Notes: generated by a model from the letters alone, not told the origin. 64,000 nt of DNA from Rhizobium sp. Root1212 (GCF_001424985.1 NZ_LMDA01000001.1:620001-684000), one strand, 5' to 3'; shown: positions 1 through 9,516, counted from the stretch's first letter. Numbers and translations are program-made.

Positions 1-2
1 AG

Positions 3-143
3 GGCAGCAGGAAGCTGGAATGGGTGAGCTTCACAGAAGCGGCAAACCGCGTCGCGGAACCGGAGCTGAAGGAGCTGATCCTACGCTACGAGCAACAGCT
101 TCTGGAGACGATCCGCCCGGACCAAAAGTCTGCAGCTGGCTAA
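3..143 (+). CDS. Nudix hydrolase, C-terminal fragment (cut by window edge)
   Basis: Frame 3 is open from the window edge to a TAA and encodes 46 residues ending an otherwise unseen protein. The tail contains LEWVSFTEAANRV followed by EPELKELILRYE. This resembles the end of rhizobial Nudix (diphosphoinositol polyphosphate phosphohydrolase-like) proteins, where a hydrophobic strand leads into an EAxxxV helix and a final helix. The Nudix box itself would lie upstream of the window, so the family call is an inference from the tail only. The overlapping frame that starts at 20 has no family resemblance and is taken as a shadow. Confidence 0.5.
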   Translation, partial: GSRKLEWVSFTEAANRVAEPELKELILRYEQQLLETIRPDQKSAAG

Positions 144-328
144 ATAATATCGCACCTGCGGCATCCTTTGTTGCGCGATCGGCAAAAACCCTCCGCCGGG
201 CGTTTGCACAGCCTTGCATTTCATAAAGAATCATTCAAAAGCGGCTAATATCGGCCGGGGGCGAACCTAACCGGGTTCACCCCTTGCAAGACATTTGCCC
301 GTCTTGCGGCCCGAATGGAGGAGCGTCT

Positions 329-1834
329 GTGGCAAAATCACCGCCCAGCCTTGAAAAGCCGACGCTCGACAAGGATCTGGACAAGGTCACCTTTACCGAG
401 GAAGCGTCGCATTACGTGCTGAAGCCCTGGGCCGGCCTCGGGCTCGGGCTCATCTTCCTTTTGACCAGCGGCATGTTCGCGGCGCTCTATGTTCTCGACC
501 AGCCCGGCTTCCTGATCATTGTCTTCGCAGCCGTCGTCGCCGGCTACATGGCGATGAACATCGGCGCAAACGATGTCACCAACAATGTCGGGGCAGCCGT
601 CGGCGCACGCGCGATCAGCATGCCGGTGGCACTGACGATCGCCGCCGTCTTCGAAATCATCGGCGCGCTGTTTGCCGGCGGAACGGTGGTGCAGACGATC
701 GAATCCAGCATCGTCTCGGCGGCCTACATGCCGACAGGCATGGCCTTCGTCTGGGTGATGATGGCCGCCCTGCTCTCCTCGGCGATCTGGATCAATATCG
801 CCACATGGTCGGGCGCACCGATCTCGACGACGCATTCGATCATCGGCGGCATTCTCGGGGCCGGCATCGCTGCGGCCGGGCTTTCGGCGGTGCATTGGCT
901 GAGCCTCTTCGGCATCACGCTGAGCTGGATGCTCTCGCCGGTGCTCGGCGGCGGCGTGGCAGCGCTGCTGCTCGCCTTCATCAAGACCTTCATCATCTAC
1001 CGCGAAGACAAGATTGAGGCGGCGATCTTCTGGACGCCGATCCTTGTCGCGGCGATGACCGGCATCTTCACCAGCTATTTCGTGCTGATTGCCCTCGACC
1101 GGGTGATGGAAATCCAGACAGCCAGAGGGCTCGGAACGGGTCTTGTCGTCGGAATCTTCACCCTCATCGTCATGCGGCCGGTGATCCGGCGTCAGGCCGT
1201 CGGTCTCGACAACCGCAATCAGTCGCTGCGCAAGCTTTTCGGGATACCGCTGATCCTGTCGGCGGCGCTGTTGTCCTTCGCCCATGGCGCAAACGACGTT
1301 TCGAATGCGGTCGGCCCGCTTTCCGGCATCGTCACGCAGTTGAAGACCGCAGCAGTCGGCCCTTACTCGGCCATCCCGTTCTGGGTGATGCTGATCGGGG
1401 CGCTCGGCATTTCCTGCGGACTGCTGCTGTTCGGACCGCGGCTCATTCGCGTCGTTGGCCATGAGATCACCCGCCTCAATCCGATGCGGGCCTTTTGCGT
1501 GGCGCTCTCGACTGCGATAACCGTCATCCTGGCCTCCACCTTCGGCCTGCCCGTCTCGACCACCCATATCGCCGTCGGCGCCGTCTTCGGCATCGGCTTT
1601 TTCCGCGAATGGTACACCCGCAATTCGAAGCGGCGGCTGGAATATGTGCGCCAGAAAACCGGCCACGACAATTTCGAACTCCGCGCCCAGCAAAACCCCG
1701 ACGAGCAGCATCGCCGCCGGCTGGTGCGCCGCTCGCATATCCTGACGATCGTCGGTGCATGGGTGATCACGGTGCCGATTTCAGCATTGCTTTCGGCGGC
1801 GGTCTACGGTCTCTTCTATCTGCTTTTCATGTAA
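329..1834 (+). CDS. Inorganic phosphate transporter, Pit family
   Basis: This is a 501-residue polytopic inner-membrane protein that imports phosphate, in the Pit family as a metal-phosphate complex driven by protons. The duplicated Pit signatures are clear: GANDVTNNVG in the N-terminal half and GANDVSNAVGPL in the C-terminal half, each followed by a P(I/V)STTH motif. About 10 to 12 hydrophobic segments are visible, with a charged loop before the last one. The GTG at 329 is preferred because GGAGGAG lies at 317-323; an in-frame ATG at 284 has no such site. rsmE follows after 9 bp, so the two are probably cotranscribed. Confidence 0.93.
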   Translation: MAKSPPSLEKPTLDKDLDKVTFTEEASHYVLKPWAGLGLGLIFLLTSGMFAALYVLDQPGFLIIVFAAVVAGYMAMNIGANDVTNNVGAAVGARAISMPVALTIAAVFEIIGALFAGGTVVQTIESSIVSAAYMPTGMAFVWVMMAALLSSAIWINIATWSGAPISTTHSIIGGILGAGIAAAGLSAVHWLSLFGITLSWMLSPVLGGGVAALLLAFIKTFIIYREDKIEAAIFWTPILVAAMTGIFTSYFVLIALDRVMEIQTARGLGTGLVVGIFTLIVMRPVIRRQAVGLDNRNQSLRKLFGIPLILSAALLSFAHGANDVSNAVGPLSGIVTQLKTAAVGPYSAIPFWVMLIGALGISCGLLLFGPRLIRVVGHEITRLNPMRAFCVALSTAITVILASTFGLPVSTTHIAVGAVFGIGFFREWYTRNSKRRLEYVRQKTGHDNFELRAQQNPDEQHRRRLVRRSHILTIVGAWVITVPISALLSAAVYGLFYLLFM

Positions 1835-1843
1835 GGGGCTTTC

Positions 1844-2581
1844 ATGCGGGCCAATTTCCGGATGCAGCGGCTGTTCATCGACGCGCCGCTTTCAAAGGGC
1901 GCTGTCTACGAGGCGACCAAGGAACAGTATAACTATCTCGTCAACGTGCTGCGGTTCGAGGAAGGGCATGCCGTGCTGGCCTTTAACGGCCGCGACGGCG
2001 AGTGGCAGGCGGAGCTTTCCTTTCCTACCCGCAAGCGGCTGATCCTCACCGCCACCGAGCAGGCCCGTCCGCAGCCGGCCCCTTGCGACCTGCACTATCT
2101 CTTCGCACCGCTGAAGGTCGGCCGGCTGGATTATCTCGTGCAGAAGGCCGTCGAGATGGGCGCGGGCCTGCTGCAGCCGGTCATGACCCAGCATGTGCAA
2201 GGCAAGCTCGGCAGCCTGGACCGCGTGCGCGCCAATGTGATCGAAGCGGCCGAACAATGCGGCGTGCTCGGCATTCCCGATGTCGCCGAGCCGCGCAGGC
2301 TTGCCGATCTTCTCGAGAGCTGGCCGAAGGACCGCCGCATCATCTTCTGCGACGAGGGCGACGAGGGACAGAACCCGCTGCCGATCCTGTCGCGCATCGA
2401 AGAGACGAAACATGCGCTGCTGATCGGTCCGGAAGGCGGCTTTTCCGATGAGGAACGCCGTCTTTTGCGCAGCCTCGATTTCGTCACCGCCATTCCGCTC
2501 GGGCCGCGCATTCTCAGGGCCGATACCGCAGCGGTTGCCGCCATGGCCGTCATCCAGGCGGCGATCGGCGACTGGAGATGA
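1844..2581 (+). CDS. rsmE: 16S rRNA (uracil-1498-N3)-methyltransferase RsmE
   Basis: RsmE methylates N3 of U1498 in the decoding region of 16S rRNA using S-adenosylmethionine. The 245-residue protein has the usual family length, an N-terminal PUA-like part and a C-terminal SPOUT (knotted) domain. The SPOUT signatures [12 protein letters not shown] and [11 protein letters not shown], which form the cofactor knot, sit near the end. The start follows AAGGGG closely. It lies between pit and gshA, an order I associate with Rhizobiaceae, and the short 9 bp gap to pit suggests shared transcription. Confidence 0.95.
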   Translation: MRANFRMQRLFIDAPLSKGAVYEATKEQYNYLVNVLRFEEGHAVLAFNGRDGEWQAELSFPTRKRLILTATEQARPQPAPCDLHYLFAPLKVGRLDYLVQKAVEMGAGLLQPVMTQHVQGKLGSLDRVRANVIEAAEQCGVLGIPDVAEPRRLADLLESWPKDRRIIFCDEGDEGQNPLPILSRIEETKHALLIGPEGGFSDEERRLLRSLDFVTAIPLGPRILRADTAAVAAMAVIQAAIGDWR

Positions 2582-2712
2582 TATCCCGCCGCTGCCGTTC
2601 CATGCTGTTGATTTTTTGAACGCAGCTTGAAAGAATTTCACTTGCGCGGGGGCGCGATCCGGTTCAAGCAGCCGGGGCCTTCCGCCTTACCGCACCCATA
2701 GAAGAGATGCCC

Positions 2713-4086
2713 ATGGCTCGCGACACCACCGATCAGACACCGATTGCCTCGATCGAAGACCTGACCGAATACCTGGCCGAGGGATCGAAACCGAAGGAAC
2801 GGTTCCGGATCGGCACCGAGCACGAGAAATTCGCCTTCTTCAAGGCCGACAACAGCCCCGTGCCCTATGACGGCGAGGCCAGCATCTCCGCACTTTTGAA
2901 CGGCATGGCCGCAAAGAGCGGCTGGGAACCGATCATCGATGCCGGCAAGATCATCGGTCTTGGCGAGCAATCCGGCCGCGGCGCGATCTCGCTGGAACCG
3001 GGCGGCCAGTTCGAGCTTTCCGGCGCGCCGCTCGAAACCCTGCATGAGACCTGCAAGGAATCGAACCATCACCTCGCGGTGCTGCGCGAAATCGCCGAGC
3101 CGCTGGGCATCCGCTTCCTCGGCATGGGCGGCAGCCCGAAATGGACGCTGGCTGAAACGCCACGCATGCCGAAATCCCGCTACGACATCATGAGCCGCTA
3201 TATGCCGAAGGTCGGCACGCAGGGTCTCGACATGATGTACCGCACCTGCACTATCCAGGTGAACCTCGATTTCTCCTCGGAAGAGGACATGCGCCGCAAG
3301 ATGCTGGTTTCGCTGAAGCTGCAGCCGCTCTCGACGGCGCTCTTCGCCAGCTCGCCCTTCACCGACGGCAAGCCGAACGGCCTCGTTTCCTGGCGCGGCG
3401 AGATCTGGCGCGACACCGACAACCAGCGCGCAGGCGTGCTTCCCGCCGCCTTCAAGCCGGATTTCGGTTTTGCCGACTATGTGGAATGGGCGCTCGACGT
3501 GCCGATGTATTTCGTCGTGCGTGACGGCCGTTACCATGATTGCACCCATATCACCTTCCGCCAGGCCCTTGGCGGGGCGCTGAAGGGCGAGATCGCCGAC
3601 TGGCAGCCGAACATGGGCGACTGGACGAACCATCTCTCCACCCTCTTCCCGGACGTTCGCCTCAAGCGCTTCCTGGAAATGCGCGGTGCCGATGGCGGCC
3701 CGTGGCGTCGTATCTGCGCGCTGCCGGCCTTCTGGGTCGGCCTGCTCTATGACGATCAGGCGCTTGCTGCCGCCGAAGAACTGACGCGCGACTGGACCTA
3801 TGCCGATACGATCGCCATGCGCGATGCCGTGCCGGCCGAGGGGCTGAAGGCGACGCTCGACGGCATCTCGCTCTACGATATCGCCCGCGAAGTCATCGCG
3901 ATTTCCCGCATGGGCCTGAAGAACCGCAACCGCCTCAATGGCGACGGTATCGATGAGAGCGTGTTCCTGGCGCCGCTCGACGAAGTGCTCGCCAAGAAGG
4001 CGACGCTCGCCGAGGACATGCTGGCGCTCTACAACGGACGCTGGAATGGCTCGGTCGAGCCGGTCTTTGCCGACTACCAATATTGA
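2713..4086 (+). CDS. gshA: Glutamate-cysteine ligase (alphaproteobacterial/plant type)
   Basis: This enzyme makes gamma-glutamylcysteine from glutamate, cysteine and ATP, the first step of glutathione synthesis in the cytosol. The 457-residue product begins MARDTTDQTPIAS and carries the family's early GTEHEKF segment (acidic metal-binding residue region), the GLGEQSGRGAISLEPGGQFE block and YMPKVG further on. This is the plant/alphaproteobacterial class, not the E. coli GshA class. I chose the ATG at 2713 because AGAAGAG at 2700-2706 is six bases upstream; an ATG at 2707 directly abuts that site. In rhizobia glutathione is important for stress tolerance and symbiosis. Confidence 0.94.
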   Translation: MARDTTDQTPIASIEDLTEYLAEGSKPKERFRIGTEHEKFAFFKADNSPVPYDGEASISALLNGMAAKSGWEPIIDAGKIIGLGEQSGRGAISLEPGGQFELSGAPLETLHETCKESNHHLAVLREIAEPLGIRFLGMGGSPKWTLAETPRMPKSRYDIMSRYMPKVGTQGLDMMYRTCTIQVNLDFSSEEDMRRKMLVSLKLQPLSTALFASSPFTDGKPNGLVSWRGEIWRDTDNQRAGVLPAAFKPDFGFADYVEWALDVPMYFVVRDGRYHDCTHITFRQALGGALKGEIADWQPNMGDWTNHLSTLFPDVRLKRFLEMRGADGGPWRRICALPAFWVGLLYDDQALAAAEELTRDWTYADTIAMRDAVPAEGLKATLDGISLYDIAREVIAISRMGLKNRNRLNGDGIDESVFLAPLDEVLAKKATLAEDMLALYNGRWNGSVEPVFADYQY

Positions 4087-4180
4087 AGGACTGCAGAAAG
4101 CGGTTTTCTGCGGAGGTTTTCCCGTTATAGTGCAACAACATGGGTTACGGCCCATTGTTGCCGGAGGAGAGGGTCCGTAG

Positions 4181-4987
4181 ATGCTTCCGCTTTTTGATAT
4201 GATGCTGCAGGCCGAAAACGGCCACGCAATGGAGGTCATGGCCCGGCAGTTCGGCCTGGCCCAGGAACAGATGGCCAAGGCGACGGCAGCGTTAATGCCG
4301 GCCTTTTCCACCGCGCTGAAGCGCAATGCCGCCAATCCTTATGATTTCGGCGCCTTCCTCACGGCGATGGGAAGCGGCAACCACCTGCAATATTTCGAGG
4401 ATATGTCGAAGGCCTTCACCGACAAGGGGCTCGCCGACGGCAACGGCATTCTCGGCCAGTTGTTCGGCTCGAAGGAAATGTCGCGGGCGATTGCCGCACA
4501 GGCGGCGCAGATGACCGGCATCGGCCAGGAGGTCTACAAGCAGATGCTGCCGGTCATGGCGACGGCGCTGATGGGCGGGCTTTTCAAGCAGGCGACGGAT
4601 CAGATGACCGGCCAGATGACAGGCGCCAACAATCCCTTCGCGCCGATGATGCAATCCTGGCTCGAAGCCTCCGGCTTCGCCCGCAAGCCTGAACCGGCGC
4701 CGAACCCCTTCGACAACCCGTTCACCCAGGCGATGCAGGCCTTCCTGCAACCGAAATCGGTGGCGAAGAAGCCGGAACCGGCAGACCTTTTTGCCAATAA
4801 CCCGTTCATGAAGGCGTTTCAGGACATGATGACGCCGGCCGAGAAGGAAAAGCCGCCAGAAAAAGGCCCGCTTGCGCCGTTCACCGACATGATCAGCACG
4901 ATGTTCGACAGCGGCATCGAGGCGCAGAAGGAATATCAGAAGACCATCGACGCGCTGTTCGACAGTGCGCGTGGCAAGAGCGAATAA
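4181..4987 (+). CDS. DUF937 domain protein
   Basis: This is a 268-residue soluble protein of unknown function. It starts MLPLFDMMLQAENG and continues with glutamine- and alanine-rich helices around AKATAALMPAFSTALKRN, typical of DUF937 proteins, which are common in rhizobia. The C-terminal half repeats the pattern NPF-(D/M)NPF and is rich in Pro and Met, for example PNPFDNPFTQAMQAF, KPEPADLF and NNPFMKAFQDM. These look like three imperfect repeats of a short amphipathic segment. There is no signal peptide or membrane segment. It is 94 bp downstream of gshA and may have its own promoter. The family name is by resemblance only. Confidence 0.7.
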   Translation: MLPLFDMMLQAENGHAMEVMARQFGLAQEQMAKATAALMPAFSTALKRNAANPYDFGAFLTAMGSGNHLQYFEDMSKAFTDKGLADGNGILGQLFGSKEMSRAIAAQAAQMTGIGQEVYKQMLPVMATALMGGLFKQATDQMTGQMTGANNPFAPMMQSWLEASGFARKPEPAPNPFDNPFTQAMQAFLQPKSVAKKPEPADLFANNPFMKAFQDMMTPAEKEKPPEKGPLAPFTDMISTMFDSGIEAQKEYQKTIDALFDSARGKSE

Positions 4988-5024
4988 TCACGCGGCCGAT
5001 TTTACGGCTTTTGCCCCTCTCTTT

Positions 5025-5114
5025 CGTCATCCTCGGCCTTGTGCCGAGGATCTTCCAGCTTCTCCGAGAAAATCGAGGGACCAGCAGATGCTTGGCACAA
5101 GGCCGAGCATGACG
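5025..5114. repeat. Palindromic intergenic repeat, copy 1
   Basis: The outer arms are CGTCATCCTCGGCCTTGTGC at the left and its near-perfect reverse complement ending GCCGAGCATGACG at the right, with one mismatch over about 21 bases. A smaller hairpin, CTCGGC/GCCGAG, sits in the left arm. A related element lies at 52357-52443. Such CGTCAT...ATGACG elements are frequent between genes in rhizobia. The rest of the 4988-5304 gap shows no gene I can support. Confidence 0.75.
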
Positions 5115-5304
5115 GAAGAAAGGAGGCTGGTGCAACACACTTTCCTCCCCATAACAGAAAAAGCCCGGCGCCGACCTTGGGGATCGAACGCCGGGCAAGC
5201 GGCAGGGTCTATTGGCTCTACCCTGCGGGGAAGGATGACGCGCGGAGGCGGCCGCGCGCCTGCCATGCCAACCCGCGGGACATGCGGGAGGCATGACGAA
5301 TGGT

Positions 5305-5613
5305 TCATGCTTCGGACTGCGCCTTGTCGAGCGCTTCCCGGTAATAGCCGCGCGTGCGAGCGCGGGCGGCCTTCGTCAGGTAGGCACCGGTATCCTCAAG
5401 CAGGGTCGAGGTGATGGCGCTGCGGACATCCTCGCGGCAGAGGCCGAGATCCAGAAGCCGGCGATCGTCGAGTTCATCCAGGCGCATCAGCGCATTGCGG
5501 TTTCGCAAGGCGCGCCAGACCATTGCCACCAGCACAACCAGTCCGTTGCGGCGAGAGGCAGTGGCCGCCTTCCCTGCAAGGTCGGGGCCGAGGGCGTAAT
5601 CGGTCGCGCGCAT
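5305..5613 (-). CDS. DUF1127 domain small protein
   Basis: This is a 102-residue basic protein. The C-terminal half contains the DUF1127 signature: LMRLDELDDRRLLDLGL followed by CREDV, the pattern of arginine-rich small alphaproteobacterial proteins. Some of these bind RNA and affect phosphate and carbon metabolism. The ATG at 5611-5613 is chosen because AAAGGAG lies just upstream on the minus strand; a longer frame to 5772 has no supporting features. It is divergent from a LysR regulator at 5850. DUF1127 genes are known targets of the LysR regulator VtlR/LsrB in this group, so the pairing is suggestive. The tail YYREALDKAQSEA is unlike most family members. Confidence 0.8.
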   Translation of the reverse strand: MRATDYALGPDLAGKAATASRRNGLVVLVAMVWRALRNRNALMRLDELDDRRLLDLGLCREDVRSAITSTLLEDTGAYLTKAARARTRGYYREALDKAQSEA

Positions 5614-5849
5614 AACGAAACTCCTTTTTCTGGCACGAATTTTCCGGGTGCAGGCGCAATTCACCGACCACAGGGGACCCGTCCGCCGGGGAGGTCGGCA
5701 GGGGACGGGTCGAACCGAGGTTTTGTCCGGAGTGCGGGCCGGAGCGGCGATTTGCGCTGTTTGCATCGCCAAGCTCGCAAATCCTTATTGATCAGTCCAA
5801 CGAATGTTTCTAATGGTATCTATCAAACAATCTTATGGGTATTCCGGCC

Positions 5850-6800
5850 ATGTCCGCACCGCTCGATATCGATCAGTTGCAAACTTTCGTTGCCATCGCC
5901 GATACCGGCAGCTTCACCAAGGCGGCCGAGCGGGTTTTCAAGACGCAATCGGCGGTTTCCATGCAGATGCGCCGGCTCGAAGAGCGCATCGGCAAGCAGC
6001 TTTTCGCCAAGGACGGCCGCGGCAACCGGCTGACGACCGAGGGCGACCGGCTGCTCAATTTCGCCCGCCGGATGATCCGCCTCAACAACGAGGCGATCGC
6101 CTCCTTCGACGACAACCGGCTGGAGGGCATGCTGAGGATCGGCACGCCGGACGACTATGCCGACCGCTACATGCCGGAAATCATCATGCGCTTTGCCAAG
6201 ACGCATCCGAATGTGGAGCTCTACATCGTCTGCGAGCCCTCGGTGGACCTTGCCGAGAAGATGGCCAAGGGCGATCTCGATATCGCGCTGGTGACCCATA
6301 ATCCGCGCGCCCGCGCCTCCGATGTCGTGCGCACCGAGCCGCTGTGCTGGGTCAGCTCGATCAACCATCCGCTGCCGGAAAACGCGCCGGTGCCGCTTGC
6401 GGTCGGAAAGCGCGATTGCCTGTGGCGACAGGCGGCCTGCGCGGCGCTCGATGCGACCGGCAAGGAATACCAAATCCTGTTCACCAGTTGGTCTTCCACC
6501 GTGGTCGCCTCGGCGGTGCTGGCGGGCATGGCGGTTTCGGTGCTGCCGGAATCGGCGCTGCGCACCGGCATGAAGGTGCTGACGCAGGCCGACGGCTTCC
6601 CGGCGCTGGCGCCGGTGCAGATCGGCATCATGAAGCGGCCGGGCCTGTCGCCCTCGCTCTCCAATGCCATCACCAACCACATCACCGCTTGCCTCGACAA
6701 CATCACCCCCGTTGCCGCAGCCGACGATATCGATGGCGATGTGAAGAATTTCCCGCGCTATCCGCGCCTGCGGCAGAGCCATATGCTGCCCGGCTGGTAA
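5850..6800 (+). CDS. LysR-type transcriptional regulator (possibly VtlR/LsrB-like)
   Basis: This 316-residue regulator has an N-terminal winged helix-turn-helix, LDIDQLQTFVAIADTG then SFTKAAERVFKTQSAVSMQ, and a C-terminal periplasmic-binding-like effector domain. Several cysteines (in YIVCEP, PLCWVS, RDCLW and QAACAAL) lie in the effector domain, which would fit a redox-sensing member, but I cannot assign their role. The start at 5850 gives the typical LysR N-terminus MSAPLDIDQL; an ATG at 5835 adds five residues. No clear ribosome binding site precedes either. The divergent DUF1127 gene is a plausible target. The identity with VtlR/LsrB is an inference from context. Confidence 0.88.
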   Translation: MSAPLDIDQLQTFVAIADTGSFTKAAERVFKTQSAVSMQMRRLEERIGKQLFAKDGRGNRLTTEGDRLLNFARRMIRLNNEAIASFDDNRLEGMLRIGTPDDYADRYMPEIIMRFAKTHPNVELYIVCEPSVDLAEKMAKGDLDIALVTHNPRARASDVVRTEPLCWVSSINHPLPENAPVPLAVGKRDCLWRQAACAALDATGKEYQILFTSWSSTVVASAVLAGMAVSVLPESALRTGMKVLTQADGFPALAPVQIGIMKRPGLSPSLSNAITNHITACLDNITPVAAADDIDGDVKNFPRYPRLRQSHMLPGW

Positions 6801-6819
6801 GCCTCGATCCGGCGACGAT

Positions 6820-6858
6820 AAAAAGGCTGCATCTTCCTGAAGAGGATGCAGCCTTTTT
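6820..6858 (+). terminator. Rho-independent terminator after the LysR gene
   Basis: AAAAAGGCTGCATC, a short loop, then GATGCAGCCTTTTT: a 9-bp GC-rich stem flanked by A and T runs, 20 bp after the lysR stop. The flanking A run means it could also work for minus-strand transcription from 7054. Confidence 0.85.
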
Positions 6859-7053
6859 GCAATGTGGCTTGGACTATGAATATTGGCCGTGAGGCCCAAA
6901 GGATATCGTCAAAATTCCGTCCTTGTGGCGGGCGGTGGGCCATAAATAGCCGAGGCCGGTAACAAACCGAAGATAGGGCATGTGACCATTTTTGGGGCAG
7001 AGGGCGAATTTCGCTCACATATAGTTAAGATTCGCTACCTTTCACCCTTCAGA

Positions 7054-7929
7054 TCAGCCCAGTTTCGTCTTCAGGAACGCCACCGTCCGGCCCCAGGCGA
7101 GGTCTGCGGCGGCCTTGTCGTAGCGGGCGGACGAGGTATCGTTGTTGAAGGCGTGGTTGACGCCGTCATAGACGAAAATCTCGAAATCCTTGCCATTGTC
7201 GGTCAATGCCTTGCGATAGGCATCGATGCCGGCATTGATGCGCTCGTCGAGGCCGGCATAGTGCAACAGCAGTGCGGCCTTGATCTTCGGCACGTCCTCG
7301 GCCGGCGGCTGGGCGCCGTAATAGGCGACGCCTGCCTTGAGATCGGGCGCATTCACCGCCAGCCGGTTGACGAGCCCGCCGCCCCAGCAGAAACCGATCG
7401 CACCGACATTGCCGTTCGTCACGTCACTGCCTTCGAGATAGGCCACCGTCGCAACGCCGTTTTGCGCGGTCGCTGCGGCATCGAGCGCGCCGATCATCTC
7501 GCGGGCCTTGTCTTCGTTTTCGGGCGTGCCGCCGGCCGGTGACAGGAAATCCGGGGCGAGTGCGATAAAACCTTCGAGCGCCATGCGCCGCGCGACATCG
7601 CGAATATGCGGGTTGAGGCCACGGTTTTCATGGATGACGATGACGGCCGGCAGTTTGCCGGACGCCTTGGCCGGCTGCACCAGATAGCCCTTCATCTCAC
7701 CGCCCGCGCCGGGATAGGTGATATCCTCGCCCTTGATGCGCGCGTCGTCGCCGGCGACCATTTCCGCCTTGGCGCTGTTTGCCGCGAGCATCGGCGCGAT
7801 TGCGGCTGCGGCCGCAGCGGAGCCTGCAAGCCCCGTGAGCTTTTCCATGAAGCGGCGGCGATCGAGCGTCAGGTGGGTATATTCGTCATAGGCGTTGATC
7901 ATCGCCTGGGTAATGAGCGGTTTATCCAT
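7054..7929 (-). CDS. Dienelactone hydrolase family protein with Tat-like signal
   Basis: This 291-residue alpha/beta hydrolase belongs to the dienelactone hydrolase family. The nucleophile motif is GFCWGG (cysteine in the elbow), with a likely Asp in GLDERI and His in GVNHAF completing the triad. The N-terminus carries DRRRFMEKLTGLAG followed by an alanine-rich hydrophobic stretch ending in ANSAKAE, which looks like a twin-arginine signal at an unusually late position (about residue 24), as seen in YghX-type periplasmic members. The substrate is unknown. It lies downstream of bdhA on the same strand, 140 bp away. Confidence 0.88.
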   Translation of the reverse strand: MDKPLITQAMINAYDEYTHLTLDRRRFMEKLTGLAGSAAAAAAIAPMLAANSAKAEMVAGDDARIKGEDITYPGAGGEMKGYLVQPAKASGKLPAVIVIHENRGLNPHIRDVARRMALEGFIALAPDFLSPAGGTPENEDKAREMIGALDAAATAQNGVATVAYLEGSDVTNGNVGAIGFCWGGGLVNRLAVNAPDLKAGVAYYGAQPPAEDVPKIKAALLLHYAGLDERINAGIDAYRKALTDNGKDFEIFVYDGVNHAFNNDTSSARYDKAAADLAWGRTVAFLKTKLG

Positions 7930-8069
7930 GCCAACATCCTCCTCTTGTAGCGGGTTCCCATGGCGCTAAAGAGTAGATCATGCTGATGACCGGACCAGAG
8001 GCGGGAGAGCCCGGAGGCCATCCCACATCACAAAATTGCGTGAAGAGAGCGTGATCGCGCCCTGCTATT

Positions 8070-8852
8070 TTACTGCATGTACCAGCCGTGGCTGACGACC
8101 AGCGATTGGCCGGTGAGCGCATTGGTTTCGAAACCGGCAAACAGCAGCGCCACTTCGGCAACATCCTCAAGCGTGGTGAACTGCGTATCGACCGTGCCGG
8201 AGAGCATCATCTTCTTGACGACCTCCTCTTCGGAAATGCCGAGCGCCTTGGATTGCTCGGGGATCTGCTTTTCGACCAGCGGCGTGCGCACGAAGCCAGG
8301 GCAGATCACATTCGAGCGGATGCCGTGCGGTCCGCCTTCCTTGGCAACGACGCGGGCAAGGCCTAGCAGGCCATGCTTGGCGGTGACATAGGCCGATTTC
8401 AAAGGCGAGGCCTCATGCGAGTGCACCGAACCCATATAGATGATCGCGCCGCCGCCCTGCGCCTTCATGTGGGGAACGCAGGCCTTTGTGGTGAGGAAGG
8501 CGCCGTCGAGATGGATCGACAGCATCTTCTTCCAATCGGTGAAGGGAAAGTCCTCGATCTTGTGGACGATCTGGATACCGGCGTTGGAGACCAGCACATC
8601 CACCCTGCCCCATCTGGCGACAACGGCGGCAACGCCGGCATTGACGGCCTCCTCGCTGGTCACGTCCATGGCGATGCCGATGGCTTCGCCAGGACCGGCA
8701 GCGGTGAGGTCTGCCGCGGTCTTTTCGGCCGCATCCTGCTGCAGGTCGGCGATGACCACCTTGGCGCCCTCGCCGACATAACGCGTCGCGATCGCCCGGC
8801 CGATGCCGCTTGCCGAACCGGTGACGAGGCAGACCTTGTCCTTCAATTTCAT
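8070..8852 (-). CDS. bdhA: D-3-hydroxybutyrate dehydrogenase
   Basis: This 260-residue short-chain dehydrogenase oxidises D-3-hydroxybutyrate to acetoacetate with NAD in the polyhydroxybutyrate degradation pathway. The Rossmann motif is TGSASGIG, the NAG motif is VSNAGIQ, and the catalytic Ser and Tyr-x-x-x-Lys are in YMGSVHS and YVTAKHG. The family-specific C-terminus ends [11 protein letters not shown]. Both its length and the LVEKQIPEQ segment match rhizobial BdhA. A phasin gene at the far end of the window belongs to the same storage-polymer physiology but is not linked. Confidence 0.93.
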   Translation of the reverse strand: MKLKDKVCLVTGSASGIGRAIATRYVGEGAKVVIADLQQDAAEKTAADLTAAGPGEAIGIAMDVTSEEAVNAGVAAVVARWGRVDVLVSNAGIQIVHKIEDFPFTDWKKMLSIHLDGAFLTTKACVPHMKAQGGGAIIYMGSVHSHEASPLKSAYVTAKHGLLGLARVVAKEGGPHGIRSNVICPGFVRTPLVEKQIPEQSKALGISEEEVVKKMMLSGTVDTQFTTLEDVAEVALLFAGFETNALTGQSLVVSHGWYMQ

Positions 8853-8969
8853 GATGTCACTCCCTGTTGTGACGGGCCTCGCCTCGACGTGAAGCGATGC
8901 CCTTCATTCCTGTCCCAATGTGATGGTTTCGGCCGGCTTTCCGCAAGGTCGAAAATCGCGGCGGGCCGA

Positions 8970-9389
8970 TCACGGAAAGGCGATATGCACCGCAAACAGC
9001 ACCCAGAGCACGACGACGCAGGCAAAGCCGAACATGAACAGCCGGCGCCGGACCATGAGCCTGTTGGAGGTGACGTGGACGTAGGCGTGGGCGCAGCGGC
9101 TGGCGACGAACAGCCAGGCGACGGCCAGCGCCAGCCAGGTGGCGCCGGCGGTGATATTGAAGAGAATGCAGACGATGTAGAACAGCATCGGCAGCTCGAA
9201 CTGGTTGATCAGGTTTCGCGCGGCCGTGGCGCTCGGGGCGGGCTCGACGGTTGGGATGCGATAGTCCTGCGGCTTGGCGGTGCCTGCCCTGACGGCCCCG
9301 ATACGCCGGCGCGACATCAGGAAATAGATGGAAAAGATCAGCGCCGTCTGCGCGATCATCGGCCAGAAAATGGCGGTATTGGCGTTCAT
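8970..9389 (-). CDS. MAPEG family membrane protein
   Basis: This 139-residue protein has four hydrophobic segments and matches the MAPEG family (membrane-associated proteins in eicosanoid and glutathione metabolism). Recognisable features are NLINQFELPMLFYIVC, with the conserved N-x-x-E-x-P pattern in the second segment, and the arginine-containing loop ASRCAHAYVHVTSN. Bacterial members are glutathione-transferase-like or of unknown function. The start at 9389 gives a first membrane helix directly. It is divergent from ltrA. Confidence 0.88.
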   Translation of the reverse strand: MNANTAIFWPMIAQTALIFSIYFLMSRRRIGAVRAGTAKPQDYRIPTVEPAPSATAARNLINQFELPMLFYIVCILFNITAGATWLALAVAWLFVASRCAHAYVHVTSNRLMVRRRLFMFGFACVVVLWVLFAVHIAFP

Positions 9390-9516
9390 GCGGGCTCCCG
9401 TGGAGAATCATCGGCCTATATAGCGCGCCGGATGGCGATTCGAGAGGTGTACTTCTCCCTCCTCTCCCGCGAAGCGATCAGCGGAAGGTGCGGCTAACTC
9501 CGAATATGCCGACAGG

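Noticed and set aside
338-1738. A 466-codon minus-strand frame opposite the Pit transporter gene
   Set aside because: Composition (Asp, Arg, Gly, His rich) and coincidence with a strongly supported gene show it to be a shadow.
2638-4335. A 565-codon minus-strand frame opposite gshA
   Set aside because: Shadow of gshA; the product has no recognisable fold and no start signal.
6801-7053. AbcR-type small RNA downstream of the LysR gene
   Set aside because: No CU-rich anti-Shine-Dalgarno loops flanked by stems could be recognised; the only structure is the lysR terminator at 6820-6858.
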